A DNA stretch of 64,000 bases, from positions 342,001-406,000 of the forward strand of contig NZ_BRXR01000001.1 of assembly GCF_026012015.1 (NCBI RefSeq), read 5' to 3'. The notes beneath the pieces were generated by a model that saw nothing but the letters and a program-made list of their open reading frames with translations, had not been told where the DNA came from and made no database searches. Below are positions 8,439-16,138 of this stretch, one piece after another (position 1 is the first letter of the stretch; every line of letters starts with the position of its first letter). This stretch comes from Clostridium omnivorum (lineage in GTDB: Bacteria > Bacillota > Clostridia > Clostridiales > Clostridiaceae). The position numbers and the translations under genes were made by a program.

Positions 8439-9919
8439 TGCCTCTTTTTCAAAAACTTATTTCTGAAGTCCGTTTGTCTGTTTGGATTTTTATTTGGTAT
8501 CCCCTCTGGTCTTTTATTCATCTTCCACATTGATCCACGAATAAAGGTATCCTTTAAGTCCCCACTATGAAACTCAAAATAAGGAACACCTAGACTGTCT
8601 AAAGATGATAAATGAACTAAAAGTAAGAACCAGCCTACAGCTATTCCAAATATGCCCATAACATTGGCAAGTATAAGCATGGGAAATCTTAAAATTCTTA
8701 TAGAAAGTGCCATGTCATAGTTTGGTATTACAAAGGTACAAACAACTGTAATACCAACCACAAGCAGCGTAGTAGGACTTACCATTCTTGATTTAATGGC
8801 TGTATCCCCTATAATAATACCTCCAACCAAACTTAGGGTTTGAGCAATCTTTCCAGGAAGTCTAAGTCCACCTTCTCTTAATATTTCAACTACTAATTCC
8901 ATAGCCAATATTTCAAGAAAGGGAGTCAATGCTATACCTACTCTAGATTGAACTATAGGAGTAACAAACTTTATTGGTATAAGCTCTACATTAAATTTTA
9001 TCAAAGTTAAATATATGGATGGTGCTGTTATTACAATAAAGGCTGCTACTATTCTTAATAATCTAACAAAAGATGATACAACGGTTCTCTGATTGTAGTC
9101 CTCAATTGCTTGAAAGAACTGCATAAAGGTTACTGGATATATATTTACAACTGGAGTACCTTCTTGTATAACAATTATTCTCCCCTCCATCATATTAGCA
9201 AAGGCTCTGTCTGGTCTTTCAGTAGCCATTGATTGTGGAAAAACTGTGTAAGGATACTTTTCTATATATTGATCCAGAACTCCCGCTGATGTGCTTATAT
9301 CAACATCTATAGCTTTTATTCTTTTTTCTAATTCTTGAAGTACTGCCTTATCTACAATATTATCTATGTAAACTAAAGCTATATCAGTCTGGGACCTTCT
9401 TCCAACCTTTAAATATTCAATTGCCAAGTTCTTATCTTTTGCCTTTCTTCTAATCAAGCTTACATTTACTTCTAGATTTTCTACAAAACCATCTCTAGGT
9501 CCCTTAGCAGTAGTTTCATTAGCAGGTTCAGATATTCCCCTGTACACTCCTCCAGTTGTATCAACAATAATAACCTCTCTTACACCATTTATTAATATTG
9601 CAGTTTTTCCCCTTCTAAGGTATTCAACAATTATGGTATAATCAGTTATTATTTCATTATCACTCATAGAAATATATCGTTTAGTTAGATAATCGCAAAT
9701 ATTCTCCACCTGAGTTAAGTCTTCTTTTGCATAAATCATCAATGGCTTAAGAATGTCTCTATCAATTACGTCTTTATTGGTTAACCCATTAACATAAATT
9801 ATATTTGCCTCCAGAGGCTCATCTATACCTATATAAAAACTTTTCACTACCACTGGGCTTTTTTCTCCTAATGCTGATTTTATTAACCTTGTATTTTCAT
9901 TGATATCACCAGTTCTCAT
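8435..9919 (-). CDS. Spore germination protein GerA family (A subunit)
   Basis: The only A subunit of this operon, 494 aa from the ATG chosen. It has a soluble N-terminal domain (about residues 1-260) with the family landmark RGISEPANETTAKGPRDGF, where most homologues have E-S-x-x-R-G-P, and a C-terminal region of about five helices ending in a charged cytoplasmic tail. GerA proteins are core receptor subunits of the spore inner membrane; in Bacillus GerAA assembles into an oligomeric ion channel. First gene of the operon A-B-C-B-C-C-B. An upstream ATG at 9931 is only 1-2 nt from AAGGA, so I prefer the ATG at 9919 behind GGTGAT. I could not identify a convincing sigma-G promoter in the 100 bp upstream. 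Confidence 0.93.
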   Translation of the reverse strand: MRTGDINENTRLIKSALGEKSPVVVKSFYIGIDEPLEANIIYVNGLTNKDVIDRDILKPLMIYAKEDLTQVENICDYLTKRYISMSDNEIITDYTIIVEYLRRGKTAILINGVREVIIVDTTGGVYRGISEPANETTAKGPRDGFVENLEVNVSLIRRKAKDKNLAIEYLKVGRRSQTDIALVYIDNIVDKAVLQELEKRIKAIDVDISTSAGVLDQYIEKYPYTVFPQSMATERPDRAFANMMEGRIIVIQEGTPVVNIYPVTFMQFFQAIEDYNQRTVVSSFVRLLRIVAAFIVITAPSIYLTLIKFNVELIPIKFVTPIVQSRVGIALTPFLEILAMELVVEILREGGLRLPGKIAQTLSLVGGIIIGDTAIKSRMVSPTTLLVVGITVVCTFVIPNYDMALSIRILRFPMLILANVMGIFGIAVGWFLLLVHLSSLDSLGVPYFEFHSGDLKDTFIRGSMWKMNKRPEGIPNKNPNRQTDFRNKFLKKRQ

Positions 9920-10025
9920 ATCTATCACCATTTCCTTATTATTAACTCTAGTCTTTGATATTTTTAATAAAATATTCTACATAAAAAAACAACTTTGCTC
10001 AGCATTATATTTAGTTAAAAATAAA

Positions 10026-10056
10026 AGAACTGCGCAATTTTATATTACACAGTTCT
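10026..10056 (-). terminator. Rho-independent terminator of the Spo0E/GAF gene
   Basis: On the minus strand the stem AGAACTGTG / CGCAGTTCT (one G-U pair) is followed by TTTTATTTTT. It separates the Spo0E/GAF gene from the ger operon, so the two are probably independent transcripts. Confidence 0.75.
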
Positions 10057-10070
10057 AATTCTATTTCCTA

Positions 10071-10844
10071 TTAACTTAATACAGTTGATAATTCGCTCTC
10101 CAATAAATTTATACAATCAAGGGCAAAAAGAAGATTTGTAGGCTTAGCATGTTCCACAGGAACAGTTACATCCATTGCTCCAATTACTTCACCATTTTTT
10201 TTAATTGGAATTCCAAAACAAGCTAATGATTTATATAAATTACCAAAATGCTCTATTCCATATACAAGTACGGGTTCCTCCACAGACAGGCAAGTACCTA
10301 TACCATTATTTCCAACATGCTTTTCACTACAGTTTACACCACTGCAAATTCCTGCTGCTTCACTAAAACTTTTATTTCTCCCCCTCATGTCTATTACCCA
10401 GCCTTCTCTATCAGAAAGCAATATCATATGTGGAATATCACTAAGGGATTCGGATATCTTGTCCATATATGCTTTAGAAACTTCTATTAATTCAATATTG
10501 CTATTTCTAATGGTAAGCAATTCTTCATTAGATAAAATAACACCTTTTATTGCCTCTTCATCAATGCCTAATTTTCTGCACCTGTCCCATCCTAAAAATG
10601 TGGATTTCCTGGACCCTGGATGTTTCATTACTATATTAACAAACCTTTTCCATTCATCCTCTAATTCTTTTTCATACTCATCATAATCTATTGTAGGTTT
10701 CATGACACCTTTTTTATAATACATATTTATTAGCTCATCAAGTTTTTGACTAATTTGAACTACACTTTCCTCTGTTAAATTACTGCAATTATCTATGGCG
10801 TCAAATAGCCTTTCTCTGGCTTCTTCCATCTTAAAATCTAGCAC
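10071..10844 (-). CDS. Spo0E-like phosphatase domain fused to an AcoR-type sensor/GAF domain
   Basis: A 257-residue soluble protein. Residues about 6-43 match the Spo0E family of small aspartyl-phosphate phosphatases: EEARERLFDAI, a short linker LTEESVV, then the signature SQKLDELINMYY (S32-Q33-x-L-D36). The following part resembles the N-terminal sensory half of AcoR-type sigma-54 regulators: a GWDRCRKLGID block (about 88-98) and a GAF domain with SEKHVGNNGIGT and GNLYKSLACFGIPI (about 175-240). It lacks the AAA+ and HTH domains. Spo0E proteins remove phosphate from Spo0A and block sporulation; a GAF sensor could make this conditional (inference). GTG at 10844 is placed well behind AGAGGGG; an upstream TTG/ATG pair (10868, 10862) lacks a good site. 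Confidence 0.75.
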   Translation of the reverse strand: MLDFKMEEARERLFDAIDNCSNLTEESVVQISQKLDELINMYYKKGVMKPTIDYDEYEKELEDEWKRFVNIVMKHPGSRKSTFLGWDRCRKLGIDEEAIKGVILSNEELLTIRNSNIELIEVSKAYMDKISESLSDIPHMILLSDREGWVIDMRGRNKSFSEAAGICSGVNCSEKHVGNNGIGTCLSVEEPVLVYGIEHFGNLYKSLACFGIPIKKNGEVIGAMDVTVPVEHAKPTNLLFALDCINLLESELSTVLS

Positions 10845-11037
10845 CCTAATACCCCTCTTCATATTCAATAGCAGCCATTCTCAACCTCTAGTATATATAT
10901 ACTATATTTTGCATATGGCACCAATTACTTATTATACCAAGAATATTTATAATTTTAAATGGTTATTTATAAAAATAGTAAAAAAATGAAAATTATTTAT
11001 CATAAATTCAGGAGTATGCATAAAAATCAATCATTTT

Positions 11038-12126
11038 TCATTTTGCTAATTTATTTTTTTCCTTATACTCTGCCAACAATAAATCCACCATTCTACCATA
11101 GCTTTGAACTCCATCTTCCTGCCCATTTGATTTTAAGTAGCTATTGTTAACCTTATCTGAGAAATCCTGTACCTTCCCTTCATACTTTGACCAAAATTCT
11201 GAATCATACTGTAAGTCTTTTTTTACTCCCTCTGAATAGGTCTTTACTAGCTCCTTGTAAGCTGAATTATCCTTATCATAAAGGGCATTCATTGAATAAA
11301 TTAATGCAAGCATTGTGCCAGAGTACTTAAAATCATAGTCACTATGCATTGTACAAGTTAAATAAGCAATGTAATTTGCTTCATCTTCTCTGGCAAATCC
11401 CCTTTGATGAGCTGCTTCATGAGCAGCTGTAGCAGGCAGTAATAAGTCCGTTACAGCAACATTTACATTGGCTTCACCTGTAAATGGTATATAAATACCT
11501 GTAATTCCTGTATAATTAAGAGCCCTTGATAAAAGTATAGGTTTAGGTGGCCCGTATTTACCTCCCAGTTCTTTGTATTTTTTTTCAGCTATATCATATC
11601 CTATTTTTGTTCGCTTCAATACATCTTTATAACCACCAGGTATTATCATAACCCCCTGAGAGTTTTCGTTCACCTGTTCTCTTAGCATATTTGCTCTCTT
11701 TATTAAGTCCTCACAAAGCAAATATAAGTCCTGCTTTGAAGACTTTTCAATTTTTAAATTTGATATCTTATCAAAAGAAAGTCTATTATAATTAAATCCC
11801 CAGAAAACCATAAAAATTATATATAAAGCTGAAAGGTACGTTACCAAATTAAGAATTGCATTTAGTGCTCCTCCATTTTTTATTTTTATAAAAACAATAA
11901 GAACTAATATAACTAGTAATAAAAATAAGAATATAACTAAAAATTCACCGAATGAAAATGGAATATACCCTGTTGATATACTTAATGCCTGTCTAATAGT
12001 TTTATCAAAACCTAATGAATAGTTCTTTTCCACAAACTCTGGAATTCTTTTAAATATTAGATTCATTAATATTGCAATTAGAACAAAGCTTATTATAGTA
12101 AACTTTAATTTCGGTCTTTTAATCAT
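11038..12126 (-). CDS. DUF3810 family membrane protein with HExxH metalloprotease-like motif
   Basis: A 362-residue protein with three hydrophobic segments in the first 125 residues (about 8-27, 55-85 and 95-115) followed by a large extracytoplasmic or cytoplasmic domain. That domain carries HEAAHQRGFAREDEANY (about 237-253), a zincin-like H-E-x-x-H followed 10 residues later by a Glu-Asp-Glu cluster that may supply the third ligand. This pattern defines the DUF3810 family, whose function is not established; a membrane-bound zinc peptidase is an inference. Stand-alone gene; the terminator of thiE lies between it and the thiamin genes. Confidence 0.75.
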   Translation of the reverse strand: MIKRPKLKFTIISFVLIAILMNLIFKRIPEFVEKNYSLGFDKTIRQALSISTGYIPFSFGEFLVIFLFLLLVILVLIVFIKIKNGGALNAILNLVTYLSALYIIFMVFWGFNYNRLSFDKISNLKIEKSSKQDLYLLCEDLIKRANMLREQVNENSQGVMIIPGGYKDVLKRTKIGYDIAEKKYKELGGKYGPPKPILLSRALNYTGITGIYIPFTGEANVNVAVTDLLLPATAAHEAAHQRGFAREDEANYIAYLTCTMHSDYDFKYSGTMLALIYSMNALYDKDNSAYKELVKTYSEGVKKDLQYDSEFWSKYEGKVQDFSDKVNNSYLKSNGQEDGVQSYGRMVDLLLAEYKEKNKLAK

Positions 12127-12154
12127 TAAATATCACCTATTTCCATATATATTT

Positions 12155-12188
12155 AATGCTCTAAAAGCCTTGAGACTCTTAGAGCATT
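12155..12188. terminator. Rho-independent terminator downstream of thiE
   Basis: Perfect 10-bp arms AATGCTCTAA (12155-12164) and TTAGAGCATT (12179-12188). It lies between the end of thiE and the start of the DUF3810 gene; the short U-rich stretch on the minus strand is AAATAT-like, so efficiency is uncertain. Confidence 0.6.
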
Positions 12189-12225
12189 TTAATAAGCACA
12201 TCGATTTAATTATATTGCTAATAAA

Positions 12226-12858
12226 TTATATTATCAAGTCTAGCTGCCTTCTTAAATCTTCGGAAGCAGCCTTAACATCTTCTTTTCCAAGTATTGCAGA
12301 AATTACTGCCACACCATCAATCTTTGCTGTTGTTAAAAGTTCAATGTTCTTTTCACTAATTCCACCAATTGCTACTACAGGTATATTAAGTGCTTTTTTT
12401 ATTTTTATAAGCTCATTAATATTTACAGCTCTGGCATCATCTTTAGTGGAAGTAGGAAAAATAGCACCTATTCCAACGTAATCTGCTCCATCTTCTTCAG
12501 CTTTTTTTGCTTCCTCAAGAGTAGCTGCTGAAACTCCAAGTATCTTATGTTTTCCAATAATTTTTCTTGCTACAGCAGCCGGCATGTCCTGCTGTCCCAC
12601 ATGCACTCCATCTGCATCTATAGCTAAAGCAATATCCAGTCTGTCATTGATTATTAAAGATACATTATGCCTAGATGTTATTTCTTTTAATTTTAGTGCT
12701 ATATTATAAAATTCTTCAGTTGTTATATCTTTTTCTCTAAGCTGAATTAGCGTTACTCCACCTTTAATAGCCATCTCTACTGCAGAAAAAATATCCCTAT
12801 TTTTAAGCATCTCTCTATCGGTTACAAGATATAGCTTATAATCAATATTATTCTTCAT
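12226..12858 (-). CDS. thiE: Thiamine-phosphate synthase
   Basis: Cytoplasmic TIM-barrel enzyme joining hydroxymethylpyrimidine diphosphate and hydroxyethylthiazole phosphate to give thiamine phosphate. The 210-residue length is usual. Recognised motifs are LYLVTDREM at the N terminus, QLREKD (pyrophosphate/Mg region), NDRLDIALAIDADGVHVGQQD and the phosphate-binding PVVAIGGIS near residue 165. It overlaps thiM by 11 bp and is the last gene of the TPP-riboswitch-controlled operon thiW-thiM-thiE, so it is expected to be repressed by thiamine pyrophosphate. Together with ThiM and ThiW it gives thiazole salvage; no de novo thiC or thiG is seen in the window. Confidence 0.96.
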   Translation of the reverse strand: MKNNIDYKLYLVTDREMLKNRDIFSAVEMAIKGGVTLIQLREKDITTEEFYNIALKLKEITSRHNVSLIINDRLDIALAIDADGVHVGQQDMPAAVARKIIGKHKILGVSAATLEEAKKAEEDGADYVGIGAIFPTSTKDDARAVNINELIKIKKALNIPVVAIGGISEKNIELLTTAKIDGVAVISAILGKEDVKAASEDLRRQLDLII

Positions 12859-13681
12859 TTATTCTTCCTCTTTTCATTATTGTATCTTCATTAAGGTTAT
12901 AGATTGTATCTATAATTCTACATTTCAATGTACCTGTCCCTTCTAAGCTGCTAAGACTTTCATAAGCAATTTCCCCGGAAATTCCCATAGCAGCAATACC
13001 CGCTAAAGCAGCTAGTGCGTAATCTTCTGAAACACCTAAAAAGGATCCTATAAGTGATGTGCACATACAGCCTGTACCAGTTATTTTTGACATTATTTTA
13101 TGCCCATTTTCTACAGTAAACATTCTTTCTCCATCGGTAATTATATCCACGGCACCAGTTATTGCAATTACAGTATTAAGTTTTCTTGCGAAGGATTTTG
13201 CAAGATTCTTTGCTTCAATAAGAGCATCGGATTTTGCTGAAATATCCTCAGAGGAATCTACTCCCTTTGTAAGTGTATTAACTCCATACAGTGTCTTTAT
13301 CTCTGAAAGATTTCCTCTTATTACTGCTAGCTTTACATTCTCCATTACTATCCTTGCAATATCTGTTCTGTACGGTGTAGCTCCTGCTCCAACTGGATCT
13401 AATATAACTGGTATACCTAATTCATTTGCCCTTTGGCCAGCCACAAGCATAGATTCCACTGTTCTGCTGTTTAAAGTACCTATATTTATTACAAGAGCTG
13501 AAGCCAAAGTTACCATGTCCCTTACTTCGTTAATATCATCTGCCATTACTGGTGCCCCACCAATAGCAAGTGTAATATTAGCACAATCATTTACTGTTAC
13601 ATAATTAGTAATATGATGTACTAGTGGGTTCTTTTCTCTTAAATTGTTAAGTAATCTAGCTATTTTATTCTTAGCTTCCAT
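12848..13681 (-). CDS. thiM: Hydroxyethylthiazole kinase
   Basis: Ribokinase-like fold enzyme that phosphorylates the thiazole alcohol of thiamine for salvage. Family signs in the 277-residue protein: VHHITNYVTVNDCANITLAIG near the N terminus (quoted in part VHHITNYVTVNDCAN), GAPVMADD, ILDPVGAGATPYRT, VIRGNLSEI and the C-terminal anion hole with catalytic Cys, KITGTGCMCTSLIG. It lies between thiW (15 bp upstream) and thiE (11-bp overlap) and shares their TPP riboswitch. Substrate is probably imported by ThiW. Confidence 0.96.
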   Translation of the reverse strand: MEAKNKIARLLNNLREKNPLVHHITNYVTVNDCANITLAIGGAPVMADDINEVRDMVTLASALVINIGTLNSRTVESMLVAGQRANELGIPVILDPVGAGATPYRTDIARIVMENVKLAVIRGNLSEIKTLYGVNTLTKGVDSSEDISAKSDALIEAKNLAKSFARKLNTVIAITGAVDIITDGERMFTVENGHKIMSKITGTGCMCTSLIGSFLGVSEDYALAALAGIAAMGISGEIAYESLSSLEGTGTLKCRIIDTIYNLNEDTIMKRGRINEE

Positions 13682-13696
13682 GCTAATGCCACCCCT

Positions 13697-14191
13697 TTAA
13701 GCTTCATTTCTTAAACTTTTAATTTTTGAAACATCAAGTACCTTCAAAATACAATATGCAATTATACTTCCACCAACTGTACTAGTTAAAAATGGTGCTA
13801 CAAAGAACATAGCAGCTACTTTTTTGCCCATTACAAATTTTGCAATTGGAAATGCAGCTAAAGCGCCCAATATTCCAGTTCCAAATATTTCTCCGCCTGC
13901 TGCAGCTAAATAGGAATTTGTTTTTTTATAAATAATTCCTGCAACAAATGCGCCAATCATACTGCCTGGAAATGCTAGTATAGACCCTGTACCCAATATA
14001 TTTCGCAGAAGAGAAATACAAAAGGCTATAGCCACTCCATAGCTTGGTCCTAAAATTATAGCCGCTATTACATTTATAGTATGTTGAACTGGAAAGCATT
14101 TTGAGACTCCAACCGGTATGTAAATAACACTGCCAGCCATAACACCAATAGCTATTAAAAGAGCTGAAAAGGTAATTTTTTTTGTTTTCAT
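13697..14191 (-). CDS. thiW: ThiW, S component of an ECF transporter for the thiazole moiety
   Basis: A 164-residue membrane protein with five to six helices, matching the ThiW family (ALLIAIGVMAGSVIYIPVG, then FPVQHTINVIAAIILGPSYG). It is the substrate-binding S component of an energy-coupling-factor transporter and probably imports hydroxyethylthiazole; the shared EcfA/T module is not in the window. The ATG at 14191 follows an AAGGAGG site; the reading frame is open 99 bp further upstream, but that would run through the leader terminator. First gene of the TPP-controlled operon. Confidence 0.88.
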   Translation of the reverse strand: MKTKKITFSALLIAIGVMAGSVIYIPVGVSKCFPVQHTINVIAAIILGPSYGVAIAFCISLLRNILGTGSILAFPGSMIGAFVAGIIYKKTNSYLAAAGGEIFGTGILGALAAFPIAKFVMGKKVAAMFFVAPFLTSTVGGSIIAYCILKVLDVSKIKSLRNEA

Positions 14192-14231
14192 AATATTTTC
14201 CTCCTTCTTCTCATTAAAGTAATAAAATAAA

Positions 14232-14258
14232 AAACACAAATCCATAGGATTTGTGTTT
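14232..14258 (-). terminator. Intrinsic terminator of the TPP riboswitch expression platform
   Basis: Arms AAACACAAATCC / GGATTTGTGTTT with a 3-nt loop, followed on the minus strand by TTTTATTTTATT. Located between the TPP aptamer and the thiW start, it gives transcription-termination control. Confidence 0.85.
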
Positions 14259-14291
14259 AAAATAGCCTTTAACAACATATACAACCACAAA

Positions 14292-14384
14292 CAACTTCCT
14301 ACGCTGGTATTATCCAGTTCAGGTTCTTAGGGTCAAAGAATTGGTTCTTACTCTCAGTTGGCCATTTTTCCAACTCCCCTGTGT
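14292..14384 (-). promoter_or_regulatory. TPP riboswitch (THI element) for thiW-thiM-thiE
   Basis: Read on the minus strand, the leader has the THI-box order: ACAGGGGAG, the P3 helix arms TTGG/CCAA, CTGAGAG, GACCCT, GAACCTGA and ATACCAGCGTAGGAAGT. These are the highly conserved positions of the TPP aptamer. It precedes an intrinsic terminator and thiW, so thiamine pyrophosphate should repress the operon. Confidence 0.95.
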
Positions 14385-14444
14385 TTAGCTTTTATTAAAT
14401 TTTACGAATTAATCATAACATATCTTATAATAGTCTTCAAGTAA

Positions 14445-14975
14445 CTATATTTGCTTTCTTCTTTTTAAAAGATTAATTATAATTATTGCTAATGCTCCTC
14501 CAGCTAATGCAGTCATTAATTGAATACTTCCCATTGCTACTGTTAACTTTTGTGCCACCTTAGGATTTATACCTAGCGATAAGATATTTATTAATTTTGT
14601 AGCAGATATGTACAAGAACAAGAATTTTAATAAAGCTCCTGAAACTATTCCAACTGCATTCCCCCACTTTTCATAAGATTTAAAAAGATAGAACATTATA
14701 ATAAAAATTGAATTACCTATCATTATAAATGGAATAAAAGGTCCAAAGGCTGCTGGAAGCTGTCCTAAAAGCCATGCTAAAAGTGGAGTAAGACAACCAA
14801 CTGAGACTCCCCATCCTAAGCCACAAATTGCTGCAGATAGAATTAGTACTGCATTTACTGCTGGTCCAACAAATATTTGACTAATTTGTGGCAGCACTCT
14901 ACCTATAAATTGAAATACTATAGCTATAGCTAAAAACAAACTGCTAAGCACAAGATTTCTTGAATTTTTATTCAT
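14445..14975 (-). CDS. ECF transporter S component family membrane protein
   Basis: A 176-residue hydrophobic protein with five to six predicted helices. The N terminus (NLVLSSLFLAIAIVFQFIG), the ISQIFVGPAVNAVLIL segment and the Gly/Pro-rich helix LLGQLPAAFGPFIPFIMIGN resemble S components of energy-coupling-factor vitamin transporters. The substrate cannot be assigned. It lies directly upstream of the TPP aptamer and on the same strand but is not itself under that aptamer; no riboswitch was recognised in its own leader. Context makes a thiamin precursor possible but not shown. A charged RRKQ tail follows the last helix. Confidence 0.65.
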   Translation of the reverse strand: MNKNSRNLVLSSLFLAIAIVFQFIGRVLPQISQIFVGPAVNAVLILSAAICGLGWGVSVGCLTPLLAWLLGQLPAAFGPFIPFIMIGNSIFIIMFYLFKSYEKWGNAVGIVSGALLKFLFLYISATKLINILSLGINPKVAQKLTVAMGSIQLMTALAGGALAIIIINLLKRRKQI

Positions 14976-15090
14976 AATTACATTACTCCTTTGCTGTGCT
15001 CATTTCGCATAAATATATATTCTTATGTATATTCTAAAAAACATTCTATTTAAAGCATTTGTAAGTCATGAAAATTATACCACAATTATA

Positions 15091-16101
15091 CTAAGAAATT
15101 AAACCAAAGCTGTATCCCTGTGATTTTAAAAATGAAATCATCTCGTCCAATGTATCAGCATTGGTTTTTGAAGCTAGATGCAGTAGCAAGATTGCTCCAT
15201 TGTGGTGGTTATTTTGTATTATTGACATAGCTTCATCATGAGATGGCTGATTATTTATATCATAGTCTCTATAAGCAATACTCCAAAATACAGTTTTATA
15301 TCCTAACTGCTTTGTAACACATAATGATTTTTCACTATATGCCCCCATGGGAGGTCTTACACACTTCATCATTGATAAACCTGTTACTTTTGCAAACTCC
15401 TTTTCAACACCTTCATACTCCTGTTTAATTTTCTCATCAGTAAGATTAGGCAAGCCTAGGTGATTAACTGTATGATTGGCAACAGCATGCCCTTCTTTTA
15501 CCATTCTTCTCACAATATCAGGATTCTTAGTTATATAAGGTAGTGTCACAAAAAAGGTAGCTTTAATCCCATGTTTACATAATGTATCCATTATTTGATT
15601 TGCATATCCTGTTTCTCCACCAGCATCAAAAGTAAAATAAATTATTTTTCTTGAAGTATCACCCGTAAAAATAACATTATATTTGCCGACCCAAGGCTTA
15701 ATAATTGATGGAATACCAGGAGTTGTATGATTTGAATTTCTTATATTACCCCATTCGTTGTATCTTGTATCAAGCTTACTTACTTCAGATTGCTGTGGAT
15801 TCTGCGTAACTTCTGGCTTTGTATTTTTCTGTACTGGAGTAGTTAATGTATTGGAATTGTTATCTTTTGCTTCAGTGTTATTTGAATTTTGCTGCTGCTT
15901 TGCATAAATATCTGCATGTCTTATAACAGCTTTATCTTGTTCACTGCTTTCATTATTTCTCTTTTCATCCTCATTTGCAGCCTGTGGTAGAGCCTCTTCT
16001 TTTGTTTCATTATTACTGCTATAGGTAGCTTTGCTTGTCCCACATGCACTTAAATTAAGAGACAATATTAGAATTAAAATAATATTTAATAACTTTTTCA
16101 T
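15091..16101 (-). CDS. PdaA-like polysaccharide deacetylase lipoprotein
   Basis: A secreted lipoprotein of 336 aa: signal peptide with lipobox LSAC (Cys20), a low-complexity Ser/Asn/Gln/Lys linker (about 25-115), then a NodB carbohydrate esterase 4 domain. Catalytic landmarks are FTFDAGGETGY (the usual D-D/N is D-A here), the metal ligands HTVNH, RPPMGAYSE and LLLHLASK. The arrangement and the C-terminal SFLKSQGYSF are closest to the PdaA group, which deacetylates muramic acid for the delta-lactam of spore cortex. A lipoprotein anchor with long linker is less usual for PdaA, which normally has a cleaved signal peptide, so a vegetative peptidoglycan deacetylase is an alternative. Confidence 0.78.
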   Translation of the reverse strand: MKKLLNIILILILSLNLSACGTSKATYSSNNETKEEALPQAANEDEKRNNESSEQDKAVIRHADIYAKQQQNSNNTEAKDNNSNTLTTPVQKNTKPEVTQNPQQSEVSKLDTRYNEWGNIRNSNHTTPGIPSIIKPWVGKYNVIFTGDTSRKIIYFTFDAGGETGYANQIMDTLCKHGIKATFFVTLPYITKNPDIVRRMVKEGHAVANHTVNHLGLPNLTDEKIKQEYEGVEKEFAKVTGLSMMKCVRPPMGAYSEKSLCVTKQLGYKTVFWSIAYRDYDINNQPSHDEAMSIIQNNHHNGAILLLHLASKTNADTLDEMISFLKSQGYSFGLIS

Positions 16102-16138
16102 ATAATTCCTCTTATTTTGTAAAATCTAAATTTATAAA

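Noticed and set aside
9920-10020. Sigma-G promoter for the ger operon
   Set aside because: Expected for a germinant receptor operon, but no pair of -35/-10 elements with suitable spacing could be named with confidence.
13059-13604. 181-codon plus-strand open frame opposite thiM
   Set aside because: It mirrors the codon structure of thiM, which is an unmistakable enzyme gene; no start signal.
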